In this document: in pieces, positions 26,801-33,815 of the stretch
Layout: each line of letters begins with the position of its first letter
Numbering within the stretch: the first letter of the stretch is position 1
From: Gammaproteobacteria bacterium 45_16_T64
GTDB lineage: Bacteria > Pseudomonadota > Gammaproteobacteria > Pseudomonadales > Ketobacteraceae
Direction of reading: 5' to 3'
DNA length: 54,811 nt
NCBI GenBank assembly: GCA_002162955.1
Contig: MABD01000053.1
Coordinates: 8,420 to 63,230, forward strand
The notes under the pieces: model-generated
What the model was told of the DNA's origin: nothing
The model's input: the letters and a program-made list of their open reading frames with translations, nothing else
The model's database searches: none
Made by a program: the position numbers and the translations under genes

Positions 26801-27720
26801 GAGTAGACGTGACACTGCGTATCTCTGGTTTTTTTAGAGATGCCTTTCCTCAGGTAATTAATCTGTTTGATGCCGCTGTTAAGGCCTTGTACGAATACGA
26901 AGAGCCTGGTGACGCTAATACCATTCGCAACAGCATTCAGGCCGAGATAGATGACCTTGTCGAGAACGGTCACACACCTGAAGACGCCACAGAGCAGGCA
27001 CAGTGGCGCGTATTTGGCTCCAAACCTGGATCGTATGGGGCAGGCTTGCAAGGTCTAATCGATGAACGTGTATGGGATACCAAAGAGGATTTAGCCCAAG
27101 CGTATATCAATTGGGGCGGCTACGCGTATAGCCAAGAAAACAAAGGTAAAGTGGCATTTCAAGCATTTGCCAGCAGGTTATCAGAAATCGACATTGTGGT
27201 ACAAAACCAAGATAACCGAGAACACGACTTACTCGACTCCGATGACTACTACCAGTTCCAGGGTGGCCTTGCCAACGCGGTACAAGTCATGTCGGACAAA
27301 GCCCCCACCATTTATCATGGTGACCACTCGAACCCCGCAGCCCCCAAAATAAAAACGTTGAAAGAAGAACTCAATAAAGTCGTTCGCTCTCGAGCGTTAA
27401 ATCCCAAATGGATTAACGCAATGCAACAGCATGGTTACAAAGGCGCCTTCGAGATGGCCGCAACTGTGGATTATTTGTTTGCCTACGATGCAACAACCGA
27501 CCTTGTTGATGACTACCAATACAAAGCCATTACCGAGCAATACCTGTTTGAAGAGCAGAACCGGGAGTTTTTAGAAGAGCACAACCCAAATGCGATGAAA
27601 GAAATGGCAGAAAGGCTCTACGAAGCCATCCAAAGAGGTATGTGGGAAAACCCAGGTGAGATGAAAGAAGCATTGGAGAATACAATTGTGGGTATTGAGA
27701 ATACGTTAGAAGGGTCATAA
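23839..27720 (+). CDS. cobN: Cobaltochelatase large subunit CobN
   Basis: 1293 residues, the normal length for CobN. Typical family blocks are YPTKEGRIGNGVGLDTPAS near residue 410, HIGKHGNLEWLPGKG near 570, FIVNDPGEGAQAKRR, and later GKFVQPGPSGAPTRGR, LPTGRNFFSVD and WGTSTMRTGGDDIAQAFALMG. CobN binds the corrin ring and inserts cobalt with the AAA+/VWA subunits, which chlID at the front of this operon would supply. It is the last cobalamin gene; the next gene starts 18 bp later. Confidence 0.95.
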   Translation: MHLLAAKPGGFSDEEGIIDLQQSPADVIILTAQDTLINILADTASKRKDDPKDGDFTLRLANILHLTKPAAFDLYYESVLKHAKVIIVSLLGGENYWPYGVEQLRLHADMSDCTVIFVPGDDAIDKQLMEYSTAALEVTHDLWRYLREAGRSNIINFYRCIDAHWFGSKEGSKETLEAPVAIPNALLHDAELGTISLAQWKKKHQDNQQVVALLFYKSHLQSGNTEAFEAFADTLASIGLAPITIVINSLKDNSTLETVSLILQQSAAQLVINTTGFSVRSQENASLSSLPTADCEPYHGDLPIIQAIAASSSKDDWLEYDQGLRARDVAMNIALPELDGRIISRAITFKESKAFSETCEVEQVVYSLHYERALFVAQLAQGWITLRLKDNQHKRIALILANYPTKEGRIGNGVGLDTPASVIRILQSMKEHDYSIDNIPSSGDALIKRLLESVTNDLDTLSLRPCNQSIAVDEYLRFFHTLPQPNQDAVIERWGQPQQSPKYRAGRLMVSGIRLGDVFVGIQPARGYNIDAAASYHDPDLVPPHDYLAFYYWLRKEFKVDAVSHIGKHGNLEWLPGKGIALSESCWPDAIFGPMPHLYPFIVNDPGEGAQAKRRIQAVIIDHLMPPMARAETYGDLVELENLVDEFYQALGLDPQRELFLRDKILTCLRNSEILKELPSYHSTEKDSEDTEVSEVLLGELDAYLCELKEAQIRNGLHRFGLLPKDNEWDETLLSLLRLPRGQEPNDQGLLHALSLDLRLYNHEQAFDPLGLDPARQWTGEKPALLQDLPQLADSHWRNEADTRERLEHLALQLITTHLCEDKTQRVSLSRMDNATLPITHQLLLTVESTLLPAFESCGPNELNSMLDGFAGKFVQPGPSGAPTRGRLDVLPTGRNFFSVDNRSIPTPAACELGKKSAAELIDRHLQEHGEYPTQLGLSVWGTSTMRTGGDDIAQAFALMGIELVRSPGTNRVADFHITPSFLMNHPRVDVTLRISGFFRDAFPQVINLFDAAVKALYEYEEPGDANTIRNSIQAEIDDLVENGHTPEDATEQAQWRVFGSKPGSYGAGLQGLIDERVWDTKEDLAQAYINWGGYAYSQENKGKVAFQAFASRLSEIDIVVQNQDNREHDLLDSDDYYQFQGGLANAVQVMSDKAPTIYHGDHSNPAAPKIKTLKEELNKVVRSRALNPKWINAMQQHGYKGAFEMAATVDYLFAYDATTDLVDDYQYKAITEQYLFEEQNREFLEEHNPNAMKEMAERLYEAIQRGMWENPGEMKEALENTIVGIENTLEGS

Positions 27721-27737
27721 CCGGAAGGAGAATAAAC

Positions 27738-28478
27738 ATGGAGCTACTTACCTTAATAATTGTTATCACCGTATTTCTTTGTGTTTTTACATTAGAAGTT
27801 ATAGCCCCCGCATCGAAAAACCATTGCGATAAACGATGGATGCTTTTGGCTTCAGGCATTAGCCTTTTTCAGTCGATCACCACAATTGGCGCGGGAATTA
27901 TTTTTGTAGAAACATTCAAAAATAATTCACTATTTCGATTCAACGAGCTAAATGTCATCATGCAAGGCGTAAGTGGCTTCCTGCTAACGAGCTTTGTAGC
28001 TTATTGGTGGCATAGAGCTATGCATAAGTTTGATATTTTATGGCGAGTTTTTCATCAATTGCATCATAGCCCTCGACGTATTGAGGCTTTAACTTCCTTT
28101 TATTTGCACCCATTTGACGGAATAGCGGCTACATTTTTAAACGCTTTATGTTGCTATTTAATCTTGGGGCTAAACGCTTACGGTACAGCGTTAAGTCTTA
28201 TTCTAGCTGCGCTGTATAATATTTTCATACATGCTGATTTAAAAACACCTCGTTGGTTGGGTTTTGTTATACAGCGTCCTGAAATGCACAGAGTTCACCA
28301 TAAATACATGCACCATGCTCAAAATTACGGCCTTTCAGTTTGGGATTTTATGTTTGGTACGTTTAACAACCCCAAAGAATATGTTCAAGACGTGGGGTTC
28401 GACGAAATTCGAGAGAATCGTATATATGATATGCTTCGGACTAGGGATGTATACAAAATAAAGGGGGCTGAAGGTTAG
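27738..28478 (+). CDS. Fatty acid hydroxylase / sterol desaturase family membrane protein
   Basis: 246 residues with four or so membrane segments. The eight-histidine diiron pattern of the superfamily is present: HRAMH, HQLHH, a later HAD and HRVHHKYMHH. Such enzymes use O2 to hydroxylate or desaturate lipids. GGAGAATAAAC precedes the ATG, 18 bp after cobN, so it may be co-transcribed. It is more AT-rich than the cob genes and has no clear link to B12, so it may be a later arrival. Substrate unknown. Confidence 0.8.
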   Translation: MELLTLIIVITVFLCVFTLEVIAPASKNHCDKRWMLLASGISLFQSITTIGAGIIFVETFKNNSLFRFNELNVIMQGVSGFLLTSFVAYWWHRAMHKFDILWRVFHQLHHSPRRIEALTSFYLHPFDGIAATFLNALCCYLILGLNAYGTALSLILAALYNIFIHADLKTPRWLGFVIQRPEMHRVHHKYMHHAQNYGLSVWDFMFGTFNNPKEYVQDVGFDEIRENRIYDMLRTRDVYKIKGAEG

Positions 28479-28590
28479 ATACCCTCGACTACCCGATTAT
28501 GTGTTTTGTACGAGATAGTATAAATTGCCATATTCTCTCGATTCTGATTTCTTTATTTCATTCGCATCAATTGCTTCTTAAAACCAATCG
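28479..28590. other. Intergenic gap at the distal end of the cassette array
   Basis: No gene, terminator or well-formed attC was seen. On the minus strand ATTAACGATTGG and AAGCAATTGATGCG may be remains of a decayed attC behind the last cassette ORF, but a convincing GTTRRRY end is absent. Confidence 0.3.
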
Positions 28591-28953
28591 TTAATATGTG
28601 CTTGACTCATCATCTGTGATTGGCTCGCTATTTTCTGGATTAAATGACGTTTGAACATCTAAAGTACTATCAGGAAAATAACCTTCAAAGCGCGATGAAA
28701 TTTCAACTCCGGTCACAACACCAAGTTTACGTATATATTCAATTTCCTTTAGGCGCCAGACAACATCATTGCCTGAATCATTTTTATACGTTTGTTCTTG
28801 TTGTTTTCCAATTACTAGAGCGTTCGAAAAAGCCTCTTCATAGTCCTTTGCCTCTACAATATGGACTTGGACATCAAGTGTATACCCATCTTCTGGAATC
28901 ACCTCATCATCCACGACACAAATCACCGAAATCCGAACACCGTAATAATTCAT
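28591..28953 (-). CDS. DUF4288-like cassette protein
   Basis: About 120 residues from the ATG at 28953; a longer frame to 28977 would run into the attC. The protein starts YYGVRISVI and has VEAKDYEEAFSNAL, then TYKNDSGNDVVWRLKEIEYI. This matches my memory of the DUF4288 pattern: an aromatic start, a conserved EA block and an N-G-V-W block. Function unknown. It is the last ORF of the cassette array, oriented like the others. Confidence 0.6.
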   Translation of the reverse strand: MNYYGVRISVICVVDDEVIPEDGYTLDVQVHIVEAKDYEEAFSNALVIGKQQEQTYKNDSGNDVVWRLKEIEYIRKLGVVTGVEISSRFEGYFPDSTLDVQTSFNPENSEPITDDESSTY

Positions 28954-28960
28954 AAATTCA

Positions 28961-29024
28961 CATAACGCTTGCCTCAATTGAGGCGTTTTAGTTTACGCCT
29001 TCAAAGGCAGCCACTTGTTATGCC
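28961..29024 (-). repeat. attC site 1
   Basis: On the minus strand it runs from GCATAAC to GTTATG, 64 bp. AAGTGGCTGCC and GCCTCAATTGAGGCAAGC lie inside, and the centre can fold. It follows the stop of the small membrane-protein gene and lies before the DUF4288-like ORF, the expected cassette junction. Confidence 0.75.
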
Positions 29025-29408
29025 TTATAATCCAATTATGCCGAAAATCATAAGAAATAATGCGATCAAAAGCCAGGAAATCAGGGAAATGAAACTGAAA
29101 TAACCGGGCTTTGGATAATTTAGTATTTTCCTTACAACTACCCAGAATTTGTTTGCCTCCCTAATCTTCCAAAATGGTGACGGAGAATACCATGAGGCCC
29201 AACACGCCAGCCCCCACAAAAAAGTAGACAAACCCGCCATCAGAATAATGACGCCCTTAATATGTAATGATAAATACTCGCTCTTTCCCGTCTCCGCGAC
29301 AAGAAGTACACACGGCAGTGTTAACCAAATCAACAAGCTGTATACAGTGAATCGCCAGAGGTGTGTTCGAAGTATTTCCGATACCCCTACAATTCTATCC
29401 ATTATCAT
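29025..29408 (-). CDS. Cassette-borne small membrane protein
   Basis: 127 residues with three or four membrane helices (about 20-40, 48-70 and 105-126) and a short basic loop with KIREANKFWVVVRK. I do not recognise the family. GGTGAG precedes the start. The stop abuts attC 1 and attC 2 lies upstream, so it is one cassette. Confidence 0.6.
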   Translation of the reverse strand: MIMDRIVGVSEILRTHLWRFTVYSLLIWLTLPCVLLVAETGKSEYLSLHIKGVIILMAGLSTFLWGLACWASWYSPSPFWKIREANKFWVVVRKILNYPKPGYFSFISLISWLLIALFLMIFGIIGL

Positions 29409-29423
29409 CTATCTCACCAACGG

Positions 29424-29475
29424 ATATAACGCTTTGATCTTCTCCCACAGGGCGGTAGAATCATCTTGTTAAGCC
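29424..29475 (-). repeat. attC site 2
   Basis: Minus strand GCTTAAC...GTTATAT, 52 bp, with GATGATTCT and AGATCAAAGC as pairing inner arms carrying one bulged base. The R'' box contains the TAA stop of the neighbouring interrupted ORF. Confidence 0.75.
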
Positions 29476-29879
29476 TCCCACTCTACTGAGCGACAGGCAT
29501 CTATAAAGTTCAGTTCAGCTACAATTTCACCAATTTTTTTAAATGGATCTTCTCATTCTTGGTACCACTGAACGTTAAGTCGGTTGGTACTAAACTTTCC
29601 ATCATTAAACTTGTTACCCGTTGAAATTTCCGCCAGCCAAAGCTCTCTTAATGGTAATTGATCGCAGTCTCTCTTAAGTGTTTCCACTTCTTTCTCTAGT
29701 AGCTCAATACCACTGAAAAACTGTCCTGCCCCATTCATATACTTTTTGGCAGAAAATACACGCATTTTTCTAATCATATATGGCGAGCCTTCTAGAATTC
29801 CAGCAAGCGCATCCACGCCTTCGATTTTATTCAGACGGAGTTCCTTTCCTGTTATATCGGTTAAAATTCTCATTCTCAC
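29469..29879 (-). pseudogene. Cassette ORF interrupted by an in-frame TGA
   Basis: The frame starting at 29879 codes for 108 residues to a TGA at 29553-29555. Past this stop the same frame continues for about 27 sensible codons (EDPFKKIGEIVAEL and on) and ends at a TAA inside the R'' box of attC 2, which is where cassette genes usually stop. A single TGG-to-TGA change would explain it. The product is soluble and unrecognised. It may be a decaying cassette, or the short form may still work. Confidence 0.55.
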
Positions 29880-29891
29880 TCCTTACAATCG

Positions 29892-29995
29892 GCTGAACGC
29901 CAGGCTCAACTGCGTGGAAAGTTGGTGCTTTTTGTGCAGTTTTTCCACAAAAAATGACAGGTTGCGGAGTCAGATTGCAGCCCCTCGCTATGCCT
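29892..29995 (-). repeat. attC site 3 (degenerate)
   Basis: Minus strand GGCATAGC...GTTCAGC, about 104 bp. The R'' box departs from the AAC rule. The centre has a perfect 8-bp inverted repeat, TTTTTGTG (29929-29936) against CACAAAAA (29946-29953), typical of the terminal loop of long attC sites. Confidence 0.6.
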
Positions 29996-30446
29996 TGAAC
30001 TTTGATACGGCGCTTTCATAAATTGGTCTATATCTATCAAATATTTCCGATACTAACTTAATTGCTTCTTTCTCTGGTAGATCATGCCAGCCAAATAAAT
30101 CATCGGCAAGGTACATTTTCTGATTATCTTCTTTAGATAAATTTGCATCTAAATCATACAGGATCCTACCTATTGCTTCATTTATAGTAATTTCATCATT
30201 GTGATATTTGCTAACGATTTCACCTATAAGAAAGCTTTCTTCAGGTTCTCCACTGACTTGATAAGCGTCACTAATTAGTTGATATATTTCACCTAGGTCA
30301 GTAGCTAAGGTAATTTTCTCAATGAACGGATCAATGCCCTCATTCGTATATTGTGAGTAAGCCCAATCAATAACTCCTTCATATGAAATTGTATTTCTAG
30401 AAAGAAGGTAATTTAATATGTTGTATTCGTTAGAGCGATATTTCAT
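29988..30446 (-). CDS. Cassette hypothetical protein, acidic
   Basis: About 152 residues from the ATG at 30446; 30473 is possible but would enter attC 4. The product is acidic and helical, with SGEPEESFLIGEI, DLFGWHDLPEKEA and no signal peptide. Its style resembles colicin- or toxin-immunity proteins found in cassettes, but I cannot assign a family. It ends inside the R'' box of attC 3. Confidence 0.55.
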   Translation of the reverse strand: MKYRSNEYNILNYLLSRNTISYEGVIDWAYSQYTNEGIDPFIEKITLATDLGEIYQLISDAYQVSGEPEESFLIGEIVSKYHNDEITINEAIGRILYDLDANLSKEDNQKMYLADDLFGWHDLPEKEAIKLVSEIFDRYRPIYESAVSKFKA

Positions 30447-30455
30447 GACATATGG

Positions 30456-30541
30456 GCATAACGTTGCTAGCAAGTGGCTCTTGGGAATGTAGCCACAGGC
30501 GTAATGGAAAAGCGGTCGTCTTGGTGAGCTTTGTTATAACC
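30456..30541 (-). repeat. attC site 4
   Basis: Minus strand TTATAAC...GTTATGC, 86 bp. The inner arms AAAGCT and AGCAAC are next to the boxes, and GTGGCTACATTCCCAAGAGCCAC forms the central stem. Confidence 0.75.
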
Positions 30542-30544
30542 TCA

Positions 30545-30943
30545 TTAGCTGGGTTTATAATTTTCAAACTCCCAATCAAAATACCGGGTTAACCACTCAC
30601 CACATGCGATCCAAGTTCTAGCATCACACTTCGAAACTTTGTTTTCTATATTATTCCAGATTAACTTCCAATCATACTCATTAACTACTAACAAATGACC
30701 ATCAACAACTACGCCCTCTGTCTCTTCCATTTCTGCCAAACCTGAAGGTGTTGCAACATACATATGAAAGTCATCACTTCCTTGGCTTTTACTTTTCCCC
30801 TTATCTCCCAAAGCGATCACAAGCGATACGACAAACTTGCTCGTATCCATGGGCTGCCATGATCTAATGTTGTGACTTAAACTATCCCAACCCTCCATCG
30901 GATCGTATCCGATGGCACTTATCGAATGTATAACTACTTTCAT
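30545..30943 (-). CDS. Imm8-like immunity protein in a cassette
   Basis: About 132 residues from the ATG at 30943, which has GAAGGT upstream; the longer frame to 31033 lies in attC 5. The order SFVVSLVIALGDKG-like strand, GSDDFHMYVATPSGLAEM and a late W...W-EW pattern resembles the Imm8 family of polymorphic-toxin immunity proteins. No toxin partner is nearby, which is usual for cassettes. The assignment is from pattern memory only. Confidence 0.55.
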   Translation of the reverse strand: MKVVIHSISAIGYDPMEGWDSLSHNIRSWQPMDTSKFVVSLVIALGDKGKSKSQGSDDFHMYVATPSGLAEMEETEGVVVDGHLLVVNEYDWKLIWNNIENKVSKCDARTWIACGEWLTRYFDWEFENYKPS

Positions 30944-30957
30944 ATAACCTTCATAGA

Positions 30958-31062
30958 GTACAACGTCCGTAGTTACAGCGAAATGGGGTGGCTGCTGCTT
31001 TGCGGGTATTTTGCAAAGCGGATGACGCGACATTTTGCCTGCAACCTACGTTTTTGTTAGGC
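30958..31062 (-). repeat. attC site 5
   Basis: Minus strand GCCTAAC...GTTGTAC, 105 bp, with AAAACGTAGGTTGCAGGC on one arm and a central GCTTTGCAAAATACCCGCAAAGC stem. Confidence 0.75.
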
Positions 31063-31079
31063 ACGCTCACACCAAACCT

Positions 31080-32036
31080 CTATCGAATCTTCACAGAGTT
31101 CGCGATCTCTGATACGGCTGACATGACCCGGTTAAGCTGAGCCGTTTCACCAAACGCGACAAGTCGAATGTAGCGGCCATCGGATGGTATTCGCACTAAC
31201 TGGACAATTTTTCGATCCGCTGTAATCGCCTCAAGATAAGCCGCCCGGCCGCCGGCAAATGTAGTTTCTTTTTTGGTGATTATTTTGGCGGTTTCGAAGC
31301 CCTGAGTACCTCTCAACAACTGTTGTGACACGAGATCGATGCTTGATTCGGGAGGGACAGGTGCTAGAGCTCTGACAACTAGCACCGCAGGCTTAAACCC
31401 TGTTGGGTCAGCACCTTCGAATGTCGGTAATAGTACGCCTGAACCACCTAATACATTTCCAATATGAAATGGAGTAACAACCGAAAATGAGAAAGGTAGT
31501 TGTTCAATTTTCTGCGCGAGCGTCGGTGCAGGAGCGAGGCGCACAGAGCCGATAGTGGCTTTGACAATCGAAGGACTCAAGACGTTCGAGTTAAAAACGT
31601 TGAAGGTCATCAATACAGTTAGATCGCCGCGGAAAAGAGCCATGTATTTCCCAATTTCACCGTTAGGGATTGGCTGCCTACCGATTAAAATAGGGATCCG
31701 TTGCCCCTCAACAGTATAGGTATCAGCTCTTTCAATCACAATACCCTGCTTTTCGAAACCTTTCTTTGCCTTATTGAGATCAGAGAAGACTGCATTGAAC
31801 TGATCGAATGCATCGATAGGAAGCTCCGTTATTGTGATACTTGAGCCATCATGGATATTTTCCAACCCGGAAAAAGAACTTGATACTGTGAAGCCATTAG
31901 GGGAATTCAATGAAATGCTAGTGCCAGCTATCGATAGCTCATCAGAAAATGACGAAACAGCTACCAAGCATAGTAGGAAAAAGGTAACTTCCCGAAGGCG
32001 ATTCAGCGAAGCTATCGCCCGATGATTACTTTTCAT
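31080..32036 (-). CDS. Secreted hypothetical protein in a cassette
   Basis: 318 residues, large for a cassette. A signal peptide lies near residues 17-32 (hydrophobic FFLLCLVAV, then SSFSDE). The mature part seems to hold two similar halves, each with strands ending ...IGSVRLAP and ...IANSVKIR, which suggests an internal duplication of a ~140-residue beta-rich domain. Family not recognised. It is probably periplasmic. Confidence 0.6.
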   Translation of the reverse strand: MKSNHRAIASLNRLREVTFFLLCLVAVSSFSDELSIAGTSISLNSPNGFTVSSSFSGLENIHDGSSITITELPIDAFDQFNAVFSDLNKAKKGFEKQGIVIERADTYTVEGQRIPILIGRQPIPNGEIGKYMALFRGDLTVLMTFNVFNSNVLSPSIVKATIGSVRLAPAPTLAQKIEQLPFSFSVVTPFHIGNVLGGSGVLLPTFEGADPTGFKPAVLVVRALAPVPPESSIDLVSQQLLRGTQGFETAKIITKKETTFAGGRAAYLEAITADRKIVQLVRIPSDGRYIRLVAFGETAQLNRVMSAVSEIANSVKIR

Positions 32037-32115
32037 TCTATTTCCTTTTCTACCTTGAAAGGCAGTTTGATATGTTCAGAATTCTTACATAAAGACATAA
32101 TTTCACGGCACTCCT

Positions 32116-32194
32116 GCCTAACGCCTGCAGTTGAGGGGAATTTGTAGTGAGGTAAGAACGAACAATTGCTCCTTCAACCTACACTTGTTAAATT
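32116..32194 (-). repeat. attC site 6
   Basis: Minus strand AATTTAAC...GTTAGGC, 79 bp. GTTGAAGG on one arm pairs with CCCTCAAC on the other. The spacing to the AAC and GTT boxes is as expected. Confidence 0.8.
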
Positions 32195-32208
32195 GAATAT
32201 GCACAATA

Positions 32209-32484
32209 TCACCCTAGACCGAATAAGTTCGGAACCCACTCAATCACACCAGTTCGTAACCAAAGAGGATAACCTAAAACTCCGATTAATAGCCCCCAAA
32301 ATAAGCCAAACCATATCTTATTTTCCGGCAACTCGGATTTTGGCCAGACTACATTTTTGCCAGGTATTTGCGTAACAGCCATGAAAGCTACAATCTCAAA
32401 GATCACCCAGCTAGAAAGCAATGCGCTTACGATAGCAATAACTGCCGCCGTAACTATGGAAGAACCTCTAGGTTTCACAATCAT
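32209..32484 (-). CDS. Cassette-borne small membrane protein
   Basis: 91 residues with two strong membrane helices (about 10-36 and 55-75) and a short end ...WVPNLFGLG. A preceding AGGAT is a good ribosome site. Function unknown; it lies between attC 6 and attC 7. Confidence 0.6.
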   Translation of the reverse strand: MIVKPRGSSIVTAAVIAIVSALLSSWVIFEIVAFMAVTQIPGKNVVWPKSELPENKIWFGLFWGLLIGVLGYPLWLRTGVIEWVPNLFGLG

Positions 32485-32491
32485 CCTTTAT

Positions 32492-32540
32492 ATTTAACGT
32501 CACCATCACGGGTTTATCCTGTGCATAGTCTTGTTGAATT
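32492..32540 (-). repeat. attC site 7
   Basis: Minus strand AATTCAAC...GTTAAAT, 49 bp, a short attC with AAGACTATGCAC and GTGATGGTGAC arms. Confidence 0.65.
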
Positions 32541-33109
32541 CAATAACCTTCTGGGTGCTTCGAAAGCCATTGCACGATTTTTAGCTTTAGCTCATCCCTT
32601 ATTTTGATTGACGGGAGAATTATATCAGCGCCTCCATCATAAGGGTGATATACGCTGTTCCCCGCCAGTACAACTATTAGGATATTAGCTACCTCATCAT
32701 TGGCTACTAGCCGAAAAAGTTTATTGAGTTTTCCAGACCCCGAACTAACCCTAGCAACGTGCAAGTGCCAGTAAACACCACACTCCTCAAATTGATCAAG
32801 GGTACGCCAATATTCATATACAGGGAATACTTTTTCTAGCTCAGACTCAAGCTTACCTGGGATTTTACTCTCCTTATATTCGGGCAAAATTACCAACAGA
32901 TCATCAGCAGACCTATTCAACTCATTAAGAACCGAATTATGTCGCGAAAATATTTCCTGATATTCATTTTCGGTACTTGGATATCGCTTTGAATCAGGAA
33001 GAGCGTGAAAGCGCACCCACCTTTCATTGAACGTGTTCTTTAGTTCATGAGCAAGGGCCTCACACCCATCAAGATGACCACCCCAATACTTATTTAGTTC
33101 ATCTATCAT
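32540..33109 (-). CDS. DUF3885-like cassette protein
   Basis: 189 residues. The N-terminal block WVRFHALPDSKRYP, followed by an RHN segment, and the C-terminal block NSVYHPYDGGADIILP with WLSKHP agree with my memory of the DUF3885 family, often found with immunity-type genes. Cytoplasmic, function unknown. The stop overlaps attC 7, and attC 8 lies upstream. Confidence 0.6.
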   Translation of the reverse strand: MIDELNKYWGGHLDGCEALAHELKNTFNERWVRFHALPDSKRYPSTENEYQEIFSRHNSVLNELNRSADDLLVILPEYKESKIPGKLESELEKVFPVYEYWRTLDQFEECGVYWHLHVARVSSGSGKLNKLFRLVANDEVANILIVVLAGNSVYHPYDGGADIILPSIKIRDELKLKIVQWLSKHPEGY

Positions 33110-33119
33110 GCCCGACTCA

Positions 33120-33210
33120 ATTCAACGCTTTGCGCTGTGGAATTTATAGGTGGTAGCCAGTCTTTTTCGGCCAGACCTATCAAATTCCCAACAGACGCAA
33201 CTTGTTATAT
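33120..33210 (-). repeat. attC site 8
   Basis: Minus strand ATATAAC...GTTGAAT, 91 bp. This is the clearest site: GAATTTGATAGGTCTGGCC on one arm pairs with GGCTACCACCTATAAATTC on the other with few mismatches, and TTGCG/CGCAA lie next to the boxes. Confidence 0.85.
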
Positions 33211-33215
33211 CTTGT

Positions 33216-33498
33216 TTATGTAAGAGCGACATAATGTTTACACACCGGGCAAATTGAATGGGCACAAAAGCCACGAACCTCTGACTTGCATCTGGGGCAT
33301 GTGCCAACATCAGCAGCAGGAGACAGCCAAATGCCGCCATCTCGTGGCCTACCTATAAATGAGAAAATTGGTTCAGCTATAACTTCTTCATCCTCCATAT
33401 CATAAGTCGTGGAGGCCAACAAATATTGTCTAGTAATACGCTCAAGAGGTATAACACCAGTGTGTGCCCCGCCGCCGGGTGCCGGCACGACCCAGTTG
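33216..33498 (-). CDS. Zinc-ribbon-like cassette protein, 5' end probably lost
   Basis: The C-terminal part has two CPxC knuckles (CPRCKSE and CPVCKHY, about 16 residues apart), a zinc ribbon. Upstream the frame is open to 33518, but its first residues lie inside the group II intron fragment, so the native N-terminus seems to be missing. A shorter start at the Met of MEDEEV is possible. Function unknown. Confidence 0.4.
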
Positions 33499-33692
33499 CG
33501 TACGCCCAGCATGGGCATAAACTAATGAGGTGAAAGTCCGCTGCAGGAAGAACACCGTCGAAAACCGTGCTGTGATTAGACGATAACTACTAGCGAATGG
33601 CAAGGGCTATCCCGCGAGGGCTGAACTGGAGGAAGCCGGACAAAAAACTGCGAGCTGATAAGCCAGCCCTTCGCGTAGATCTACTCGAACCG
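33499..33692 (+). mobile_element. 5' fragment of a group II intron
   Basis: From GTACGCCCAGCATGGGC the plus strand reads like the start of a bacterial group II intron (usually GTGCGCCCAGC...). AGGTGAAAGTCC, GAACACCGTCG and CTGGAGGAAGCCGGA follow in the order seen in domain I. Only about 190 bases remain: no reverse transcriptase, domain V or 3' end. Its right end abuts the truncated SDR gene. It lies opposite to the cassettes, as attC-associated introns do. Confidence 0.7.
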
Positions 33693-33696
33693 AACA

Positions 33697-33798
33697 TAGT
33701 TCATGAGCGAAGCATCGCCCAATGCCAGAAACGCCGCCCGTTACGATGATGGCCCTTTCTTTAAAATAATCATCACGAAATACTGATTTAGACATCAT
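33697..33798 (-). pseudogene. Short-chain dehydrogenase, only the N-terminus left
   Basis: After a start with AGGTGA upstream, the product reads through AIIVTGGVSGIGRCFAHEL, the SDR nucleotide motif, then loses similarity at the junction with the intron fragment. It lies 17 bp after the desaturase gene, so the two once formed an operon. About 85% of a normal SDR is missing. Confidence 0.75.
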
Positions 33799-33815
33799 TG
33801 CATCACCTAGTAGCC

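Larger units (their letters stand above)
28961..33498 (-). mobile_element. Integron cassette array without integrase (CALIN)
   Basis: Eight short ORFs, all on the minus strand, alternate with eight attC-like elements. Each element begins with an AAC-ending R'' box and ends with a GTT-starting R' box at the 3' end of an ORF, with imperfect inverted repeats between. Element lengths range from about 49 to 108 bp and their sequences differ, as in chromosomal arrays of mixed origin. The cassette ORFs are AT-rich and unrelated to each other. No tyrosine recombinase of the IntI type is seen in the window, so this is an attC cluster lacking an integrase. Its 5' end stops at a group II intron fragment. 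Confidence 0.8.

Noticed and set aside
28479-33498. CRISPR array or toxin-antitoxin tandem
   Set aside because: The repeated elements differ in sequence and length and fit attC sites, not identical CRISPR repeats; no antitoxin-toxin pairs were recognised.
33607-33798. Intact 63-residue SDR protein
   Set aside because: Similarity to SDRs stops near 33697; the rest of the frame is read from the group II intron fragment.
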